NCBI RefSeq assembly: GCF_039962255.1
Contig: NZ_JAMPKY010000005.1
Span: forward strand, 124,001-188,000
Length of the DNA: 64,000 bases
Reading direction: 5' to 3'
From: Leptolyngbya subtilissima AS-A7
Lineage (GTDB): Bacteria > Cyanobacteriota > Cyanobacteriia > Phormidesmidales > Phormidesmidaceae
The first letter of the stretch is position 1. Every line of letters begins with the position of its first letter. The notes below the pieces were generated by a model. That model saw only the letters and a program-made list of their open reading frames with translations, was not told the DNA's origin and did no database searches. Positions 1 through 8,256 of the stretch are shown here, one piece after another. Made by a program: the position numbers and the translations under genes.

Positions 1-200
1 AGATTAAAGACGCCAAGCTATTTGCGAGCAAAACCCTGCCCACCTCAGCGGCAGTCGCCGCCTATGCCTACACAGCGATGGAAAAAGGCCAGCGCATTGC
101 CGTCCACGGAACGACTAACAAAATGATTTCCCTGGTAACCCGGCTGCTGCCCCGCAAAAATTTGGCCGACGTCACTAAGGGCCTGCAAAAGCCTGCCTAG
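1..200 (+). CDS. Short-chain dehydrogenase/reductase, C-terminal fragment
   Basis: An open frame enters from the left edge (first full codon at position 3) and stops at TAG 198-200. The ~65 visible residues (VAAYAYTAMEKGQRIAVHG, then NKMISLVTRLLPRK) look like the C-terminal end of DltE-type SDR oxidoreductases, where a Y.AM..G..VA.PG segment precedes a basic amphipathic helix. The Rossmann fold and the YxxxK active site lie outside the window, so substrate and cofactor cannot be judged. The following peptidase gene begins at the next base, which suggests co-transcription. Confidence 0.6.
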   Translation, partial: IKDAKLFASKTLPTSAAVAAYAYTAMEKGQRIAVHGTTNKMISLVTRLLPRKNLADVTKGLQKPA

Positions 201-1055
201 GTGAAGCCCTTGCCCGATACGGATTTGCGATCGCGCTTAGAGGCGCACTTGCAGCAGGTGGTGAGCGATCGCAACCCCTACTTTGCCTCTGCTAACCACT
301 TTTTTGTGCAGCAATACATCCAGCAGGAGTTCTCCCGCTGGGGCCAGTTCTCCGGCCACACCTTCGAGCATCGAGGTCAACAGCACACCAACTGGGTTTT
401 GAACCTTCCAGGGCGCGATGCTCGTCGTCCGCCTATCTTAGTTGGGGCTCACTACGACTCAGTGCCCGGCTCCCCCGGAGCCGATGACAATGCCACTGGA
501 GTTGCTGTGCTGCTGGAGCTGGCCCGTGCTTTTGCCGAGCAGCCAGGGAAGTCTCCCCTGCGCCTAGTCGCCTTTGACCTAGAAGAATTGGGGTTTGTAG
601 GTAGCCGACACTACGTTGCTGACCTGTACCAGGGCGGTGAACCTCTGGGACTCATGCTATCCCTTGAAATGCTGGGCTACTGCTGTCACCAGTCCCACTC
701 CCAGAATTATCCATCTGGGTTAGAGCGCATCTACCCTAACCAGGGCAACTACATTGCCCAAATCGGCCCCTGGCAGAGCGTGCTAACCATGATGGGGCTG
801 TGGTGGGGTTTTCGCACCGCCGGGGTGCGTAGCCAGTGGCTACCCGTTGTGAACCAAGGAAAGGCCGTGCCCGACACTCGCCGCAGCGACCACGTTCCCT
901 TTTGGGATTTGGGCTACCCGGCTATCTTGGTCACCGACACCGCATACCTGCGCAACCCTCACTACCACCAGCCTACCGATACGTTGGAGACGCTGGATCT
1001 AGATTTTCTCACCCAGGTTTGCCAGGGGTTAATCTATGGCCTGCGCCGTCTGTGA
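201..1055 (+). CDS. M28 family zinc aminopeptidase-like protein
   Basis: A 284-residue protein with the di-zinc M28 motif set: H84 and D95 in the AHYDSVPG...GADDNATG block, the catalytic/ligand pair E128-E129 in DLEELGFVGS, a probable acidic ligand in LEMLGY, and a late His in NPHYHQPTDT following SDHVPFW. This is the catalytic domain alone. No signal peptide is visible, so a cytoplasmic peptidase or cyclotransferase-like hydrolase is likely; the substrate is unknown. The start is GTG, directly abutting the stop of the upstream SDR frame, with no clear Shine-Dalgarno, which suggests translational coupling. The 3' end overlaps the convergent M23 gene by 27 nt. Confidence 0.88.
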   Translation: MKPLPDTDLRSRLEAHLQQVVSDRNPYFASANHFFVQQYIQQEFSRWGQFSGHTFEHRGQQHTNWVLNLPGRDARRPPILVGAHYDSVPGSPGADDNATGVAVLLELARAFAEQPGKSPLRLVAFDLEELGFVGSRHYVADLYQGGEPLGLMLSLEMLGYCCHQSHSQNYPSGLERIYPNQGNYIAQIGPWQSVLTMMGLWWGFRTAGVRSQWLPVVNQGKAVPDTRRSDHVPFWDLGYPAILVTDTAYLRNPHYHQPTDTLETLDLDFLTQVCQGLIYGLRRL

Positions 1056-1664
1056 GGCCTGCTGATAGTCAAAAGTTGCTCTGAGCACCAGAGCTGGGTC
1101 AACCCAAGCTCCCTCATACTTGAGGCCCCAGTGCAGGTGTGGGCCAGTAGTGCTGCCGGTCATGCCCACGCGACCAATGCGCTGGCCTGCAGTCACCATT
1201 TGCCCCTGGCGAATCTCGATGCCGCCGTCGCGATCGACCAGTACCCGGCCGCCTTCTTTTTCAATCACAATGCTGCCCTGCATATGGCAGTAGATGTGAG
1301 TCCACGAGCCGGATTGAATGATAGCGGCGGTGCCGCAGGCGGTGTGGTCGTGCACTTCGACTATTTTGCCCTCCCACCAGCTGCGAATATAGCTGCCCAT
1401 GGGAGCGGCCAGGTCTAGCCCGTAGTGAAAGCGGTGCCCGCCCATAGGGTGTTGACGGTAGCCAAAGGGTGACGTGTAGCGCGAAAAATTTTCTAGGGGA
1501 AAAGATGATCCTAGCCAGGGGTTAGCAGGGGCTGTCTCCGCGGCAATCTGCTCTTCGGCAATCACTTGGGGAGTTGATCGAGTGAGTTCTGTCATCGTGC
1601 CAATGCCAACGCTAAGCGCAACAATCCAACCCAAGGCTTGCGCCCTGTCAAAACGACCATCCAT
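1029..1664 (-). CDS. M23 family metallopeptidase (LytM-like)
   Basis: About 211 residues from the ATG at 1664. The open frame extends upstream to 1763, but that stretch runs through an operator-like palindrome, and the 1664 start gives a clean N-terminal hydrophobic segment (ALGWIVALSVGIG) acting as signal or anchor. The C-terminal half is an M23 domain: SPFGYRQHP then HRFHYGLDLAAP with the HxxxD zinc pair, HIYCHM, and the final GPHLHWGL motif. Such proteins cleave peptide cross-links in peptidoglycan or act as scaffolds; with all zinc residues present it is probably active in the periplasm. Confidence 0.88.
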   Translation of the reverse strand: MDGRFDRAQALGWIVALSVGIGTMTELTRSTPQVIAEEQIAAETAPANPWLGSSFPLENFSRYTSPFGYRQHPMGGHRFHYGLDLAAPMGSYIRSWWEGKIVEVHDHTACGTAAIIQSGSWTHIYCHMQGSIVIEKEGGRVLVDRDGGIEIRQGQMVTAGQRIGRVGMTGSTTGPHLHWGLKYEGAWVDPALVLRATFDYQQASQTAQAID

Positions 1665-1696
1665 AGCTGCAAAAACCGAGTTGCTGGGGCCTGCAA

Positions 1697-1735
1697 TAGT
1701 ACAATTGCATTCATAAAGATAGTGCAATTGTACTA
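1697..1735. promoter_or_regulatory. Perfect 13-bp inverted repeat upstream of the M23 gene
   Basis: Arm TAGTACAATTGCA at 1697-1709 is the exact reverse complement of 1723-1735, separated by 13 nt. It lies 33-71 bp upstream of the chosen M23 start, in the promoter position. Each arm holds the 6-bp palindrome CAATTG, so the site could hold two dimers of a regulator on the same face of the helix. The binding protein is unknown. Hairpin formation in RNA is an alternative, but no T-run follows. Confidence 0.6.
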
Positions 1736-1928
1736 ATTTGCCAAGCTTTTTCTCTAGAGTCACCGGAGGGGCTAGTAGGGCTTGACTCTATAGCCAAGCT
1801 AGGGGCGAACTTTGTTGCTCTGCTCCTATCTGCTCCTAATTGAACAGGGCAAACACCGTTTGCACCTACAGACCTCCCTTGCGTTGAATTGGGGTTGTGG
1901 AGTCCAGAGTTGAGCTCAATCCATCGCT

Positions 1929-4898
1929 CTATTCGTTACCGGCTTCTAAGGCCAGACTGTTTGTGGGTGGTTCTAGCACCTCGACAACGCCGGTTTCGCC
2001 ATTTATTCGTACCCACTGGTCAGTGTGCAGCCGCTGGGTGGCGTTGGTTACATCCATAACGGCGGGGATGCCGTATTCGCGGGCGATGATTGCCCCGTGG
2101 GAGAGACGACCCCCCACCTCGGCAATCAATCCCTGGGCGCGGGCCAGCAGGGGTGCCCAGCCAGCATCGGTGTAGGGCACCACCAGAATGAAGGGTCCAT
2201 TGGCGGCAGCTACGGCTTCAAGCTGGGTCACTACCAGCACTGGACCCGCAACGGTGCCGGCACTGGCGCCAATGCCAGTGAGCTTTTGCTGCACGGTAGC
2301 TGTCGGCATCAGGGGAAGCTGGCGGCTGGGGGGCTCGTTGCCAAACACTAGGTAGGGAACGGCGGGCATCTTCTTGTCTCGCTCGTACTGGGCTTTGCGA
2401 TCGCCAACCCGCTCCTGCACCGCTCTCCAGTTGGGCGTTCCATTCCCCACCAGCTCCTGAATTTCCTCCAGGGTGAGCAAGAAAATGTCGTCCCGCTCCT
2501 GCAAATGCCCCTGCGTTTGCCACTGGGTGGCCAGGGCTAGAATGCTCCAGCGCAGCTCGGCCAGCAGCCGGTTGTAGAGGGTGTTCACCTGCCCCTTTAG
2601 ATCTAGGCGGCGTTGGACGGTAGTGGCTTTGCCTTGGGAGGCGGCAGATTTGGGAGGTGGCGGCTGCCGTACGAACTGGGCTAGCAGTTCACGCACTGGG
2701 CCAGGGCTTTCTTGCCAGGTAGCCACGGCAATGTCGGTTCCCACGGGGCTGAGGTAGCCATATTGCTCAATAAACTGCCCCATAGCCTTGAGCAACGATT
2801 CGCCGTCGGTGCTTTCGGCTAAGGCCGTCATCAGCGACGAGCTGTCGGTAATGCGGGCTAGCTCGGGCTTCGAGAGCGTTTGGCGAATGTCTTGGGCGAT
2901 CGCCCGCAACGCTTCCAAGGCTGCAATCTCGTCATTTTGCATGGGGTTGAGGCTTTCTTCCGGCACCTTGAGCAGGGCGCGGCGCAGGGCAAAGCTGAGC
3001 GGGCCGAGGATGTTGTAGTAAGTGACCCGCTTCAGCAGATCGAGAATGGTGTCTACTCGGTCGAGCAATTCCTGGGGCGTGAGGGCATCCCTGGGAGTCT
3101 CGGCTAAGGCTTGCAGGGCTGGGGCGAAGCGATCGCGATTCTCCTGGGCAAACTGCTGCTCCAGCTTGAGTTCACGGCGCAGCAGGCGCACCAGACCGGG
3201 CATATTCCGCAGCGTGGAGCCGAGGGGAGGGCGGCTAAACTTAGCTCCGCGTGTTAAAAACTCCAAGCTTTCGGCCGGCAGACCCATGCGGCGGAAGATG
3301 TCTCCCAGCAGGGTGGCGTTGAAGTAAGCGTGGGCGTGGTGCAGCGTAGCGGTGGCTTCGAAGTCGAGCCCACGGGCGCGATCGCCCAACACCACCGTAA
3401 AAATCTCGCCCCACACGCCGCAGGTCAAAGGCCGATTGATCGACCAGGTCAGCGGACGAATCGTGCCAGGGATGACCTCAGCGGCAATCTTGCGCGTCCA
3501 GAGCGGTTGCAATGTAGTGATGGGGCGACTCTGCAACAGCCATAGGGTGTTGCCGTCGTAACTCCACTCAAGGTCTTGGGGAATGCCCTGGTAGCGGCTC
3601 TCCAGGTGGCGGGCCAGGTAGGCCACCTGCTGAAGCAGCCGCGAGGGTGTCTGGCCTTGGCCCTCTACCGTCAGCGTCAGCGCGTCGGAGAGCTGCCAAT
3701 CGGCCTCAGCGATCGCTGCCAGGGGGGGCACATCGTCGGGCTGCACCAGCACCCGATACTGTTCGGGCGTCACCTGACCTCCCACCACCTGGTCGGCCCC
3801 GCCAGGTAACGCTTCGATCACCACCGCATCGCCGCAGCGAGCAATGGGGTCACGGCTAAAGGCCACCCCCGAAAACTGCCCCTGCACCTGCTGCTGCACG
3901 ATTACCGCCAGCCCCTGCTCGGGTAAACCCTTGCTCTGCCGATAGGCCTTTGCTTGAGGTGCGCTGTAGGACGAGAACACCCGCACGATCGCCGCCGCCA
4001 GCGCCTCCTGGTCAGTGATATTCAGAAATGATTGATACACTCCCGCCGCCGAGGCCGTGCCCGTGTCTTCGTCCTGGGCCGAGGAGCGGACGGCGAGGGG
4101 CTGGGTGGGGGAGGGCTCCGCGATCGCCAGTAGCGCAGTCGGATCATCCCCGGCGGGCAGCACATAGCCGCGTGGCACCGGGTAACCCCAGGCTGTTAGC
4201 TGGCCCAAGGTGGCCGCTTTGTGGCCAAACTTGGTGGGGTCAAGGGCGCGATCGAGGGCAACAAGGGCGCGATCGCCGCGAAAAAACCGAAACATGGTGC
4301 GAGACTCCAATCGTCCTTCGTCGTCAGGCAAATCGAGATCGTCAGGTAGCTTTTGATAAATCCAAGCGATCAGCCCGCTTAGGCAAGACATCGCCAATAC
4401 CAGCTCTCCATCTGAGTGGCGCAGAGCGGTGATCAGCGGCAGCAACACCAGCGACAGCAGGCGACCCTGACGCCGCTCGCGAAAGATGGTAAACCCCAGC
4501 CCGCTGAGCATAAACGTTAGCAGTGCCGTCGGCCAGTCATAGGCTGCGACGCCCCACACCACGTTGGTAGTGCCCGCTCCCTTGGCAAACCAGTAGCGAC
4601 CCATCACCAGCCCAATCAGAGCAATAAGTTCCCACACCGGGTCTGCTGGGAAGTAGTGCCGCGCCAGTAGCACGACCCCAATGCCCTTGGCCGCCTCCAG
4701 TAAGACCGCCACAATGCCTGCCACTTTACCACCGTGGTAAAAAGCAGCCGACACGCCGACATTGCCCGTGCCCACTCGCCGCAGCCGTTTTCCCGAGATC
4801 AGCCGAGTCGACCACCCCGTTAGGGGCAACCCGCCCACTATCGGAGACAGCACGAATATTAAAAAGGCACCCCAAACCTGGGTAAGGGTCATAGCCAT
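1929..4898 (-). CDS. PlsY-like membrane domain fused to PEP-utilising phosphotransferase-like protein
   Basis: A 989-residue fusion. Residues ~1-195 form a multi-helix membrane domain resembling glycerol-3-phosphate acyltransferase PlsY (GTGNVGVSAAFYHGGKVAG, then EAAKGIGVV). The third PlsY motif is altered (MGRYWFAKGAGTTN where GH..PV..GGKG is usual), so acyltransferase activity is doubtful. Residues ~215-470 are a PPDK/PEP-synthase N-terminal ATP-grasp domain (KAATLGQL, PLAVRSSAQDED, GVAFSRDP, LEWSYDG..LWLLQSRP). After a long helical linker comes a swivelling phosphohistidine domain (GGRLSHGAIIAREYGIPAV). There is no C-terminal PEP-binding TIM barrel. The order ATP-grasp, linker, His domain matches rifampicin-phosphotransferase-like enzymes more than PEP synthase. 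The substrate is unknown; a membrane-tethered phosphotransferase is an inference. Confidence 0.8.
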   Translation of the reverse strand: MAMTLTQVWGAFLIFVLSPIVGGLPLTGWSTRLISGKRLRRVGTGNVGVSAAFYHGGKVAGIVAVLLEAAKGIGVVLLARHYFPADPVWELIALIGLVMGRYWFAKGAGTTNVVWGVAAYDWPTALLTFMLSGLGFTIFRERRQGRLLSLVLLPLITALRHSDGELVLAMSCLSGLIAWIYQKLPDDLDLPDDEGRLESRTMFRFFRGDRALVALDRALDPTKFGHKAATLGQLTAWGYPVPRGYVLPAGDDPTALLAIAEPSPTQPLAVRSSAQDEDTGTASAAGVYQSFLNITDQEALAAAIVRVFSSYSAPQAKAYRQSKGLPEQGLAVIVQQQVQGQFSGVAFSRDPIARCGDAVVIEALPGGADQVVGGQVTPEQYRVLVQPDDVPPLAAIAEADWQLSDALTLTVEGQGQTPSRLLQQVAYLARHLESRYQGIPQDLEWSYDGNTLWLLQSRPITTLQPLWTRKIAAEVIPGTIRPLTWSINRPLTCGVWGEIFTVVLGDRARGLDFEATATLHHAHAYFNATLLGDIFRRMGLPAESLEFLTRGAKFSRPPLGSTLRNMPGLVRLLRRELKLEQQFAQENRDRFAPALQALAETPRDALTPQELLDRVDTILDLLKRVTYYNILGPLSFALRRALLKVPEESLNPMQNDEIAALEALRAIAQDIRQTLSKPELARITDSSSLMTALAESTDGESLLKAMGQFIEQYGYLSPVGTDIAVATWQESPGPVRELLAQFVRQPPPPKSAASQGKATTVQRRLDLKGQVNTLYNRLLAELRWSILALATQWQTQGHLQERDDIFLLTLEEIQELVGNGTPNWRAVQERVGDRKAQYERDKKMPAVPYLVFGNEPPSRQLPLMPTATVQQKLTGIGASAGTVAGPVLVVTQLEAVAAANGPFILVVPYTDAGWAPLLARAQGLIAEVGGRLSHGAIIAREYGIPAVMDVTNATQRLHTDQWVRINGETGVVEVLEPPTNSLALEAGNE

Positions 4899-5013
4899 TG
4901 TCGTTGCGGGTTAGATGACATCAGCAAAGGGCCAAGGCGTTGTAATACCCCTTAAACCTTACACCGGGAACCTTAAACCCTCTGTATCTCTGAGCCGTTG
5001 CAGGGACGTAGCC

Positions 5014-5688
5014 CTATTCATAGGGTCTAACGTCGTACTGTATGTAGGGCTGCGGCTGGGCAGGCGGCGGTAGGGGCTGCTTTTCGTAATAGAAGTAGGG
5101 ATTGGGCGGCATGCGCACCGGATACATCATCGGTTGGGGAGGCTGCGGGGTACGCCGTTGAAGGTGCATGAGCCACAGGGCAATGATGGCAAAGGCCGTG
5201 CCACCCCCTAAGACCAGCAGCATAAACAGACCCAAAATGCCCCACAGCAGCATGGTCTGAGTCTCGTTGCTGCGTGGTATTGACTCAATCAGCCGCACCT
5301 GCTGAGAGGTCATCTCCTCTACCGCCGTCTGGTAGGTGTCGAGTTGCTCCATCACCGCTTCGGTTTCGGCCTGCTGGCGCTCAAGCTGAGCCTTGAGGTC
5401 ATCGGCCAGATTCTCCTGGGCGCGCAGCTCGTCCTGTAAACTGTTCACCAGATCTTGCTGCCGGTTTAGATCGCGCTCAAAGCGGTCTTGCTGTAAATCT
5501 TGGCCAGCAGTGGGCGGCGACGGCACCGGTACGGTCTGAACGTTGAGACTTTCTGCGCTGGGAGGGGGTGGCGGCAGCGACGGCGTTGTTCCCGTGCCGG
5601 TTTTGACCAGCAGCGTCAGAATAAACAGCGCACCACCGGCAGCGCAACAGGTGATTAAGATAGGTTTTTCCCTCGTCAATCCCTGCAA
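5014..5688 (-). CDS. Hypothetical membrane protein with coiled coil and Pro/Tyr-rich tail
   Basis: A 224-residue protein of no recognised family. A first hydrophobic segment (ITCCAAGGALFILTLLV) is followed by a Pro-rich linker, then a Gln/Glu-rich coiled coil (roughly residues 65-135), a second strong membrane helix (LWGILGLFMLLVLGGGTAFAIIALWL), and a Pro/Tyr-rich tail (PYFYYEKQPLPPP...PYIQYDVRPYE). The coiled coil is therefore probably on one side of the membrane, held by helices at both ends. The start is TTG, chosen because AGGGA lies about 8 nt upstream. Role unknown. Confidence 0.6.
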   Translation of the reverse strand: MQGLTREKPILITCCAAGGALFILTLLVKTGTGTTPSLPPPPPSAESLNVQTVPVPSPPTAGQDLQQDRFERDLNRQQDLVNSLQDELRAQENLADDLKAQLERQQAETEAVMEQLDTYQTAVEEMTSQQVRLIESIPRSNETQTMLLWGILGLFMLLVLGGGTAFAIIALWLMHLQRRTPQPPQPMMYPVRMPPNPYFYYEKQPLPPPAQPQPYIQYDVRPYE

Positions 5689-5956
5689 GATCTCATTCCC
5701 TTGTTGTGGTGGTGTTAATTAGATTTTCAGGAACGGTCTTAAAGACGATCAAACCCAGCCTAAGGGAAGGGTAACGCAATGGTAGGTTTCCCAAGAGCGA
5801 TCCAGTAACCGATCTGCTGTGGGAATCGCCAGATATCCTGAGACCTACGGCCTGCTGCATCCCATTAACAGTAAACAAGATGCAGAAGAAATCCGTGATT
5901 TCTAAGACCTATACATCAGATCATTATACATCGGCCCAGAATTGGCACAACAAAAA

Positions 5957-6010
5957 CCGGGTTTCTGCCAGGGTAGCCAACAAAAGCTAGCTATTTTGGC
6001 CGAAACCCGG
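5957..6010. repeat. CCGGGTTTC nested hairpin repeat, copy 1
   Basis: Arms CCGGGTTTC (5957-5965) and GAAACCCGG (6002-6010) are perfectly complementary and enclose a 36-nt loop that itself holds an inverted repeat around AGCTAGCT. The same outer arms and an AGCT-containing loop recur at 31089-31155, so this is a dispersed element and not a local terminator. It lies in the spacer between the coiled-coil membrane protein and the Trypco1 gene. Confidence 0.6.
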
Positions 6011-6044
6011 CTGGGTGACGATGATTTCTAGTTCTAAAGGCAGT

Positions 6045-6419
6045 TTAGTTGAACGAGCACTCTACGGTAATTTTCAAGTTGCTCTCTGCGGTGCCTTTAG
6101 TAACATAGGGAACGCCTGCCTCTCCGCCGACCTTAAGGCCAAACTCTAGGGTGACTTTTTCGACGTTGGCGGTGGCCATGTCTTTGAAGGCACTCATGGT
6201 GTGACTGGTGTAGGTGCGAATGGTGCCTTCAATGGCCTTGAAGCTCTGAGCTGCCTGAATTTGAACGGCTTGGTTGGCGCTGTTCCATCCCTTAGCGGTG
6301 CGGGTGGTTTCGCCAGAGGAGTCGAGGATTGGGGCCGAGTCGGGAGTAACCACGTCATCGGTGGCCTCCATGTAGATCTCGGTGCCATCCTCTAAGCGGA
6401 TGGGGACCAGTTGAGTCAT
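6045..6419 (-). CDS. Trypco1-type (CU044_2847 family) protein
   Basis: A 124-residue protein starting MTQLVPIRLEDGTEIYMEA; this ATG is preferred over an upstream in-frame start because the family begins at this strand. The C-terminal block VEKVTLEFGLKVGGEAG followed by ESNLKITVE is characteristic of the trypsin-co-occurring domain 1 / CU044_2847 family: a short beta strand with DG near the N-terminus, a helix, then VxxEFGLKxxxEAG. Family members often sit beside trypsin-like proteases or NTPase conflict-system proteins. No such partner is adjacent here; the upstream neighbour is a DUF1838 protein. Function unknown. Confidence 0.7.
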   Translation of the reverse strand: MTQLVPIRLEDGTEIYMEATDDVVTPDSAPILDSSGETTRTAKGWNSANQAVQIQAAQSFKAIEGTIRTYTSHTMSAFKDMATANVEKVTLEFGLKVGGEAGVPYVTKGTAESNLKITVECSFN

Positions 6420-6525
6420 AGTGCACACTCCGATGGTTAAGATGCGTATCCGATCGCTAGCATTCCCAAAATTCAAGGCTGCTTGCCAACTCTGGGTGAC
6501 TTTTCTGGGCAGCGCAGCACTCAGC

Positions 6526-7407
6526 TCAAGGCTGACCGTCTAAAAAGTCGCGAAAGTTGGTCCAGGTAGTTTGGTTGGGGCGATTGTCGTCTAGAGGGGG
6601 CGGGGTTTGATAGAGAGCAAAGTTATCTGCAATTTGGCTCCGCAGGGGCTCGGGTAACTGTTGCCACGTGCCTACACGGGTGCCGGCCGCATGCACCACG
6701 AGTTCGCCGGGGTGCCCTCCCATTTTCATCCAGGGTAGCCAGGGAGATATGCGATTCCAGCTGACAGCTATATCGTCTATGTCCTGATCTGCTGAGGCCA
6801 GTAGGTGCGATCGCCGGGCCGAAAAGGTGAACATTTCCATCGCATGGTAATGGCCACCAACGTAGTCTTGATAATCCCCTCCTAACGGATCGGCGTAGAA
6901 CAAGGGCAACGTCACCGTGAAGAAGAGGAGGTCTGTGTCACCAAAACTTTGAAACTGAAGGCGTTGCCCAGTGGTGTCGACCCAAAACGGGGAAGAGTTG
7001 ACGGGATCGTTGGCTACTGGGTGTACGGTCGTGGTTTCCCCAGTCCAAGGGTTTTCCCAGGTGTTCAGAAGGGCGTTCGTTTCAGGGTCAAGGTAGATCA
7101 TCACTTCTCGGGTGACTTGCCGAAATCCTGCCGCACCGGTTTCAGACGTTAGCGAAGTGCAGGCGCGAGTACTCACACCTTGCACATTAAACAAATGGCG
7201 GTCGGCTTCTCCGGGCCGGCGGCTAAAAACCTTACCCTGCCAGACAAAATACACAGTTTTGCCGTCTTCCACCGAGCAAAGCAACTTGCGAAATACCTGA
7301 AGCGCATCCTCAGGGCGATTGAGGTTGAGCGGGATGGCGATCGCTGCCCCAGACCAAGTGGTGGCAGCCCAAGGCCCGACCATGACTCCCAACAATTTTG
7401 ACAGCAT
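6526..7407 (-). CDS. DUF1838 family protein, exported
   Basis: About 293 residues from ATG 7407, preferred over an in-frame TTG at 7422 because GAGGAG lies ~8 nt before the ATG. The N-terminus (LSKLLGVMVGPWAATTWSGAAIA) looks like a signal peptide or lipid-facing segment. The remainder is a beta-rich DUF1838-type domain: KLLCSVEDGKTVYFVWQGKV, REVMIYLDPETNALLNTWENPWTG, HYHAMEMFTF, WNRISPWLPWMKMG and a late HAAGTRV. Family members are periplasmic or envelope proteins of unknown function. The gene is followed on the same strand by the Trypco1 gene after ~106 bp, so they may share a transcript. Confidence 0.75.
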   Translation of the reverse strand: MLSKLLGVMVGPWAATTWSGAAIAIPLNLNRPEDALQVFRKLLCSVEDGKTVYFVWQGKVFSRRPGEADRHLFNVQGVSTRACTSLTSETGAAGFRQVTREVMIYLDPETNALLNTWENPWTGETTTVHPVANDPVNSSPFWVDTTGQRLQFQSFGDTDLLFFTVTLPLFYADPLGGDYQDYVGGHYHAMEMFTFSARRSHLLASADQDIDDIAVSWNRISPWLPWMKMGGHPGELVVHAAGTRVGTWQQLPEPLRSQIADNFALYQTPPPLDDNRPNQTTWTNFRDFLDGQP

Positions 7408-7667
7408 GAGCGTTCTCCTCAACGACTGGCAACTGATGGGCCGCTGATTGCCGGTTGACAGGCCCGTATGCTTAGCCCAAGGCAGAGATCTCCAACCATA
7501 TCAAATCAGGCTGTTTGGCCATTAACTCTGGTCAAGGTTGTTGATGCGAGCCAGCAACCTGCGATCGCTCGAGTCTGTGACAATAGGTTTCCCGTACCGC
7601 AACCGACCACCAAACCCTTTGCTTTTTGTTTATAAGAAAGAAGGGAATCTCGGCTGAGAAGGTGACG

Positions 7668-8180
7668 ATGGCAGATTTGGCGACGGATGCTTACACCAAC
7701 AGTGGTGAGTTTTTATACCAGGCTGAGGATGCTCAGCAGATTTTGAGTATAGCGATCGCCCGCCAAACCGAGTCAGGTGAGCTTTCCCGCACCCAGCTGC
7801 TAGAAATTGCCGATGAATTGGGTATCTCTGCCGACACCATAGCCGCCGCCGAGCGCGAGTGGGATATGAAAAAGTACGAGCTTGCCGACCAAAGGCTGTT
7901 CGATAGCCAGCGCCGGCAGCGGTTTCAGCACGGTCTAACCCAGTTTTTGATCACCGCTGGCTTTGTGTTGGTGTTTCAACTCGTAACTGGTGGCTGGCTC
8001 TGGAACTGGTTGATTTATCTAATCCTTGGTCCCTGGGCGTTGCAGGTTAGCTGGAATGCCTGGCGTGTCTATCGCCCCACTGAATACGCCTACCGCCAAG
8101 AATTTCAGCGCTGGCGACGTAACCAGCAGATGAAGCGGGTGGTTGGCGGTGCCATGCGGCGACTGCTGGGGCCGTCCTAG
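7668..8180 (+). CDS. 2TM domain protein
   Basis: A 170-residue protein from ATG 7668; an in-frame TTG at 7626 is possible. The N-terminal ~70 residues resemble a small helical SHOCT/HTH-like region (TQLLEIADELGISADTIAAAEREW). Then comes a classic two-helix membrane hairpin (FLITAGFVLVFQLVTGG...WNWLIYLILGPWALQVSWNAW) with the charged flanks of the 2TM family. A short basic tail follows. Such modules occur as membrane anchors beside histidine kinases; here no kinase is adjacent, and the gene converges on hypB with 76 bp between. Confidence 0.7.
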   Translation: MADLATDAYTNSGEFLYQAEDAQQILSIAIARQTESGELSRTQLLEIADELGISADTIAAAEREWDMKKYELADQRLFDSQRRQRFQHGLTQFLITAGFVLVFQLVTGGWLWNWLIYLILGPWALQVSWNAWRVYRPTEYAYRQEFQRWRRNQQMKRVVGGAMRRLLGPS

Positions 8181-8256
8181 CGGCCTGCCAGGTATTTCAA
8201 TTTTTAACTCTCGATGGGGAGCACAAACAACGGGTGCATGCGCGCAGCGGTGCAGC

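Noticed and set aside
5693-5878. 61-codon minus-strand frame before the coiled-coil protein
   Set aside because: No domain, no ribosome-binding site and composition of a spacer; it shares no feature with known proteins.
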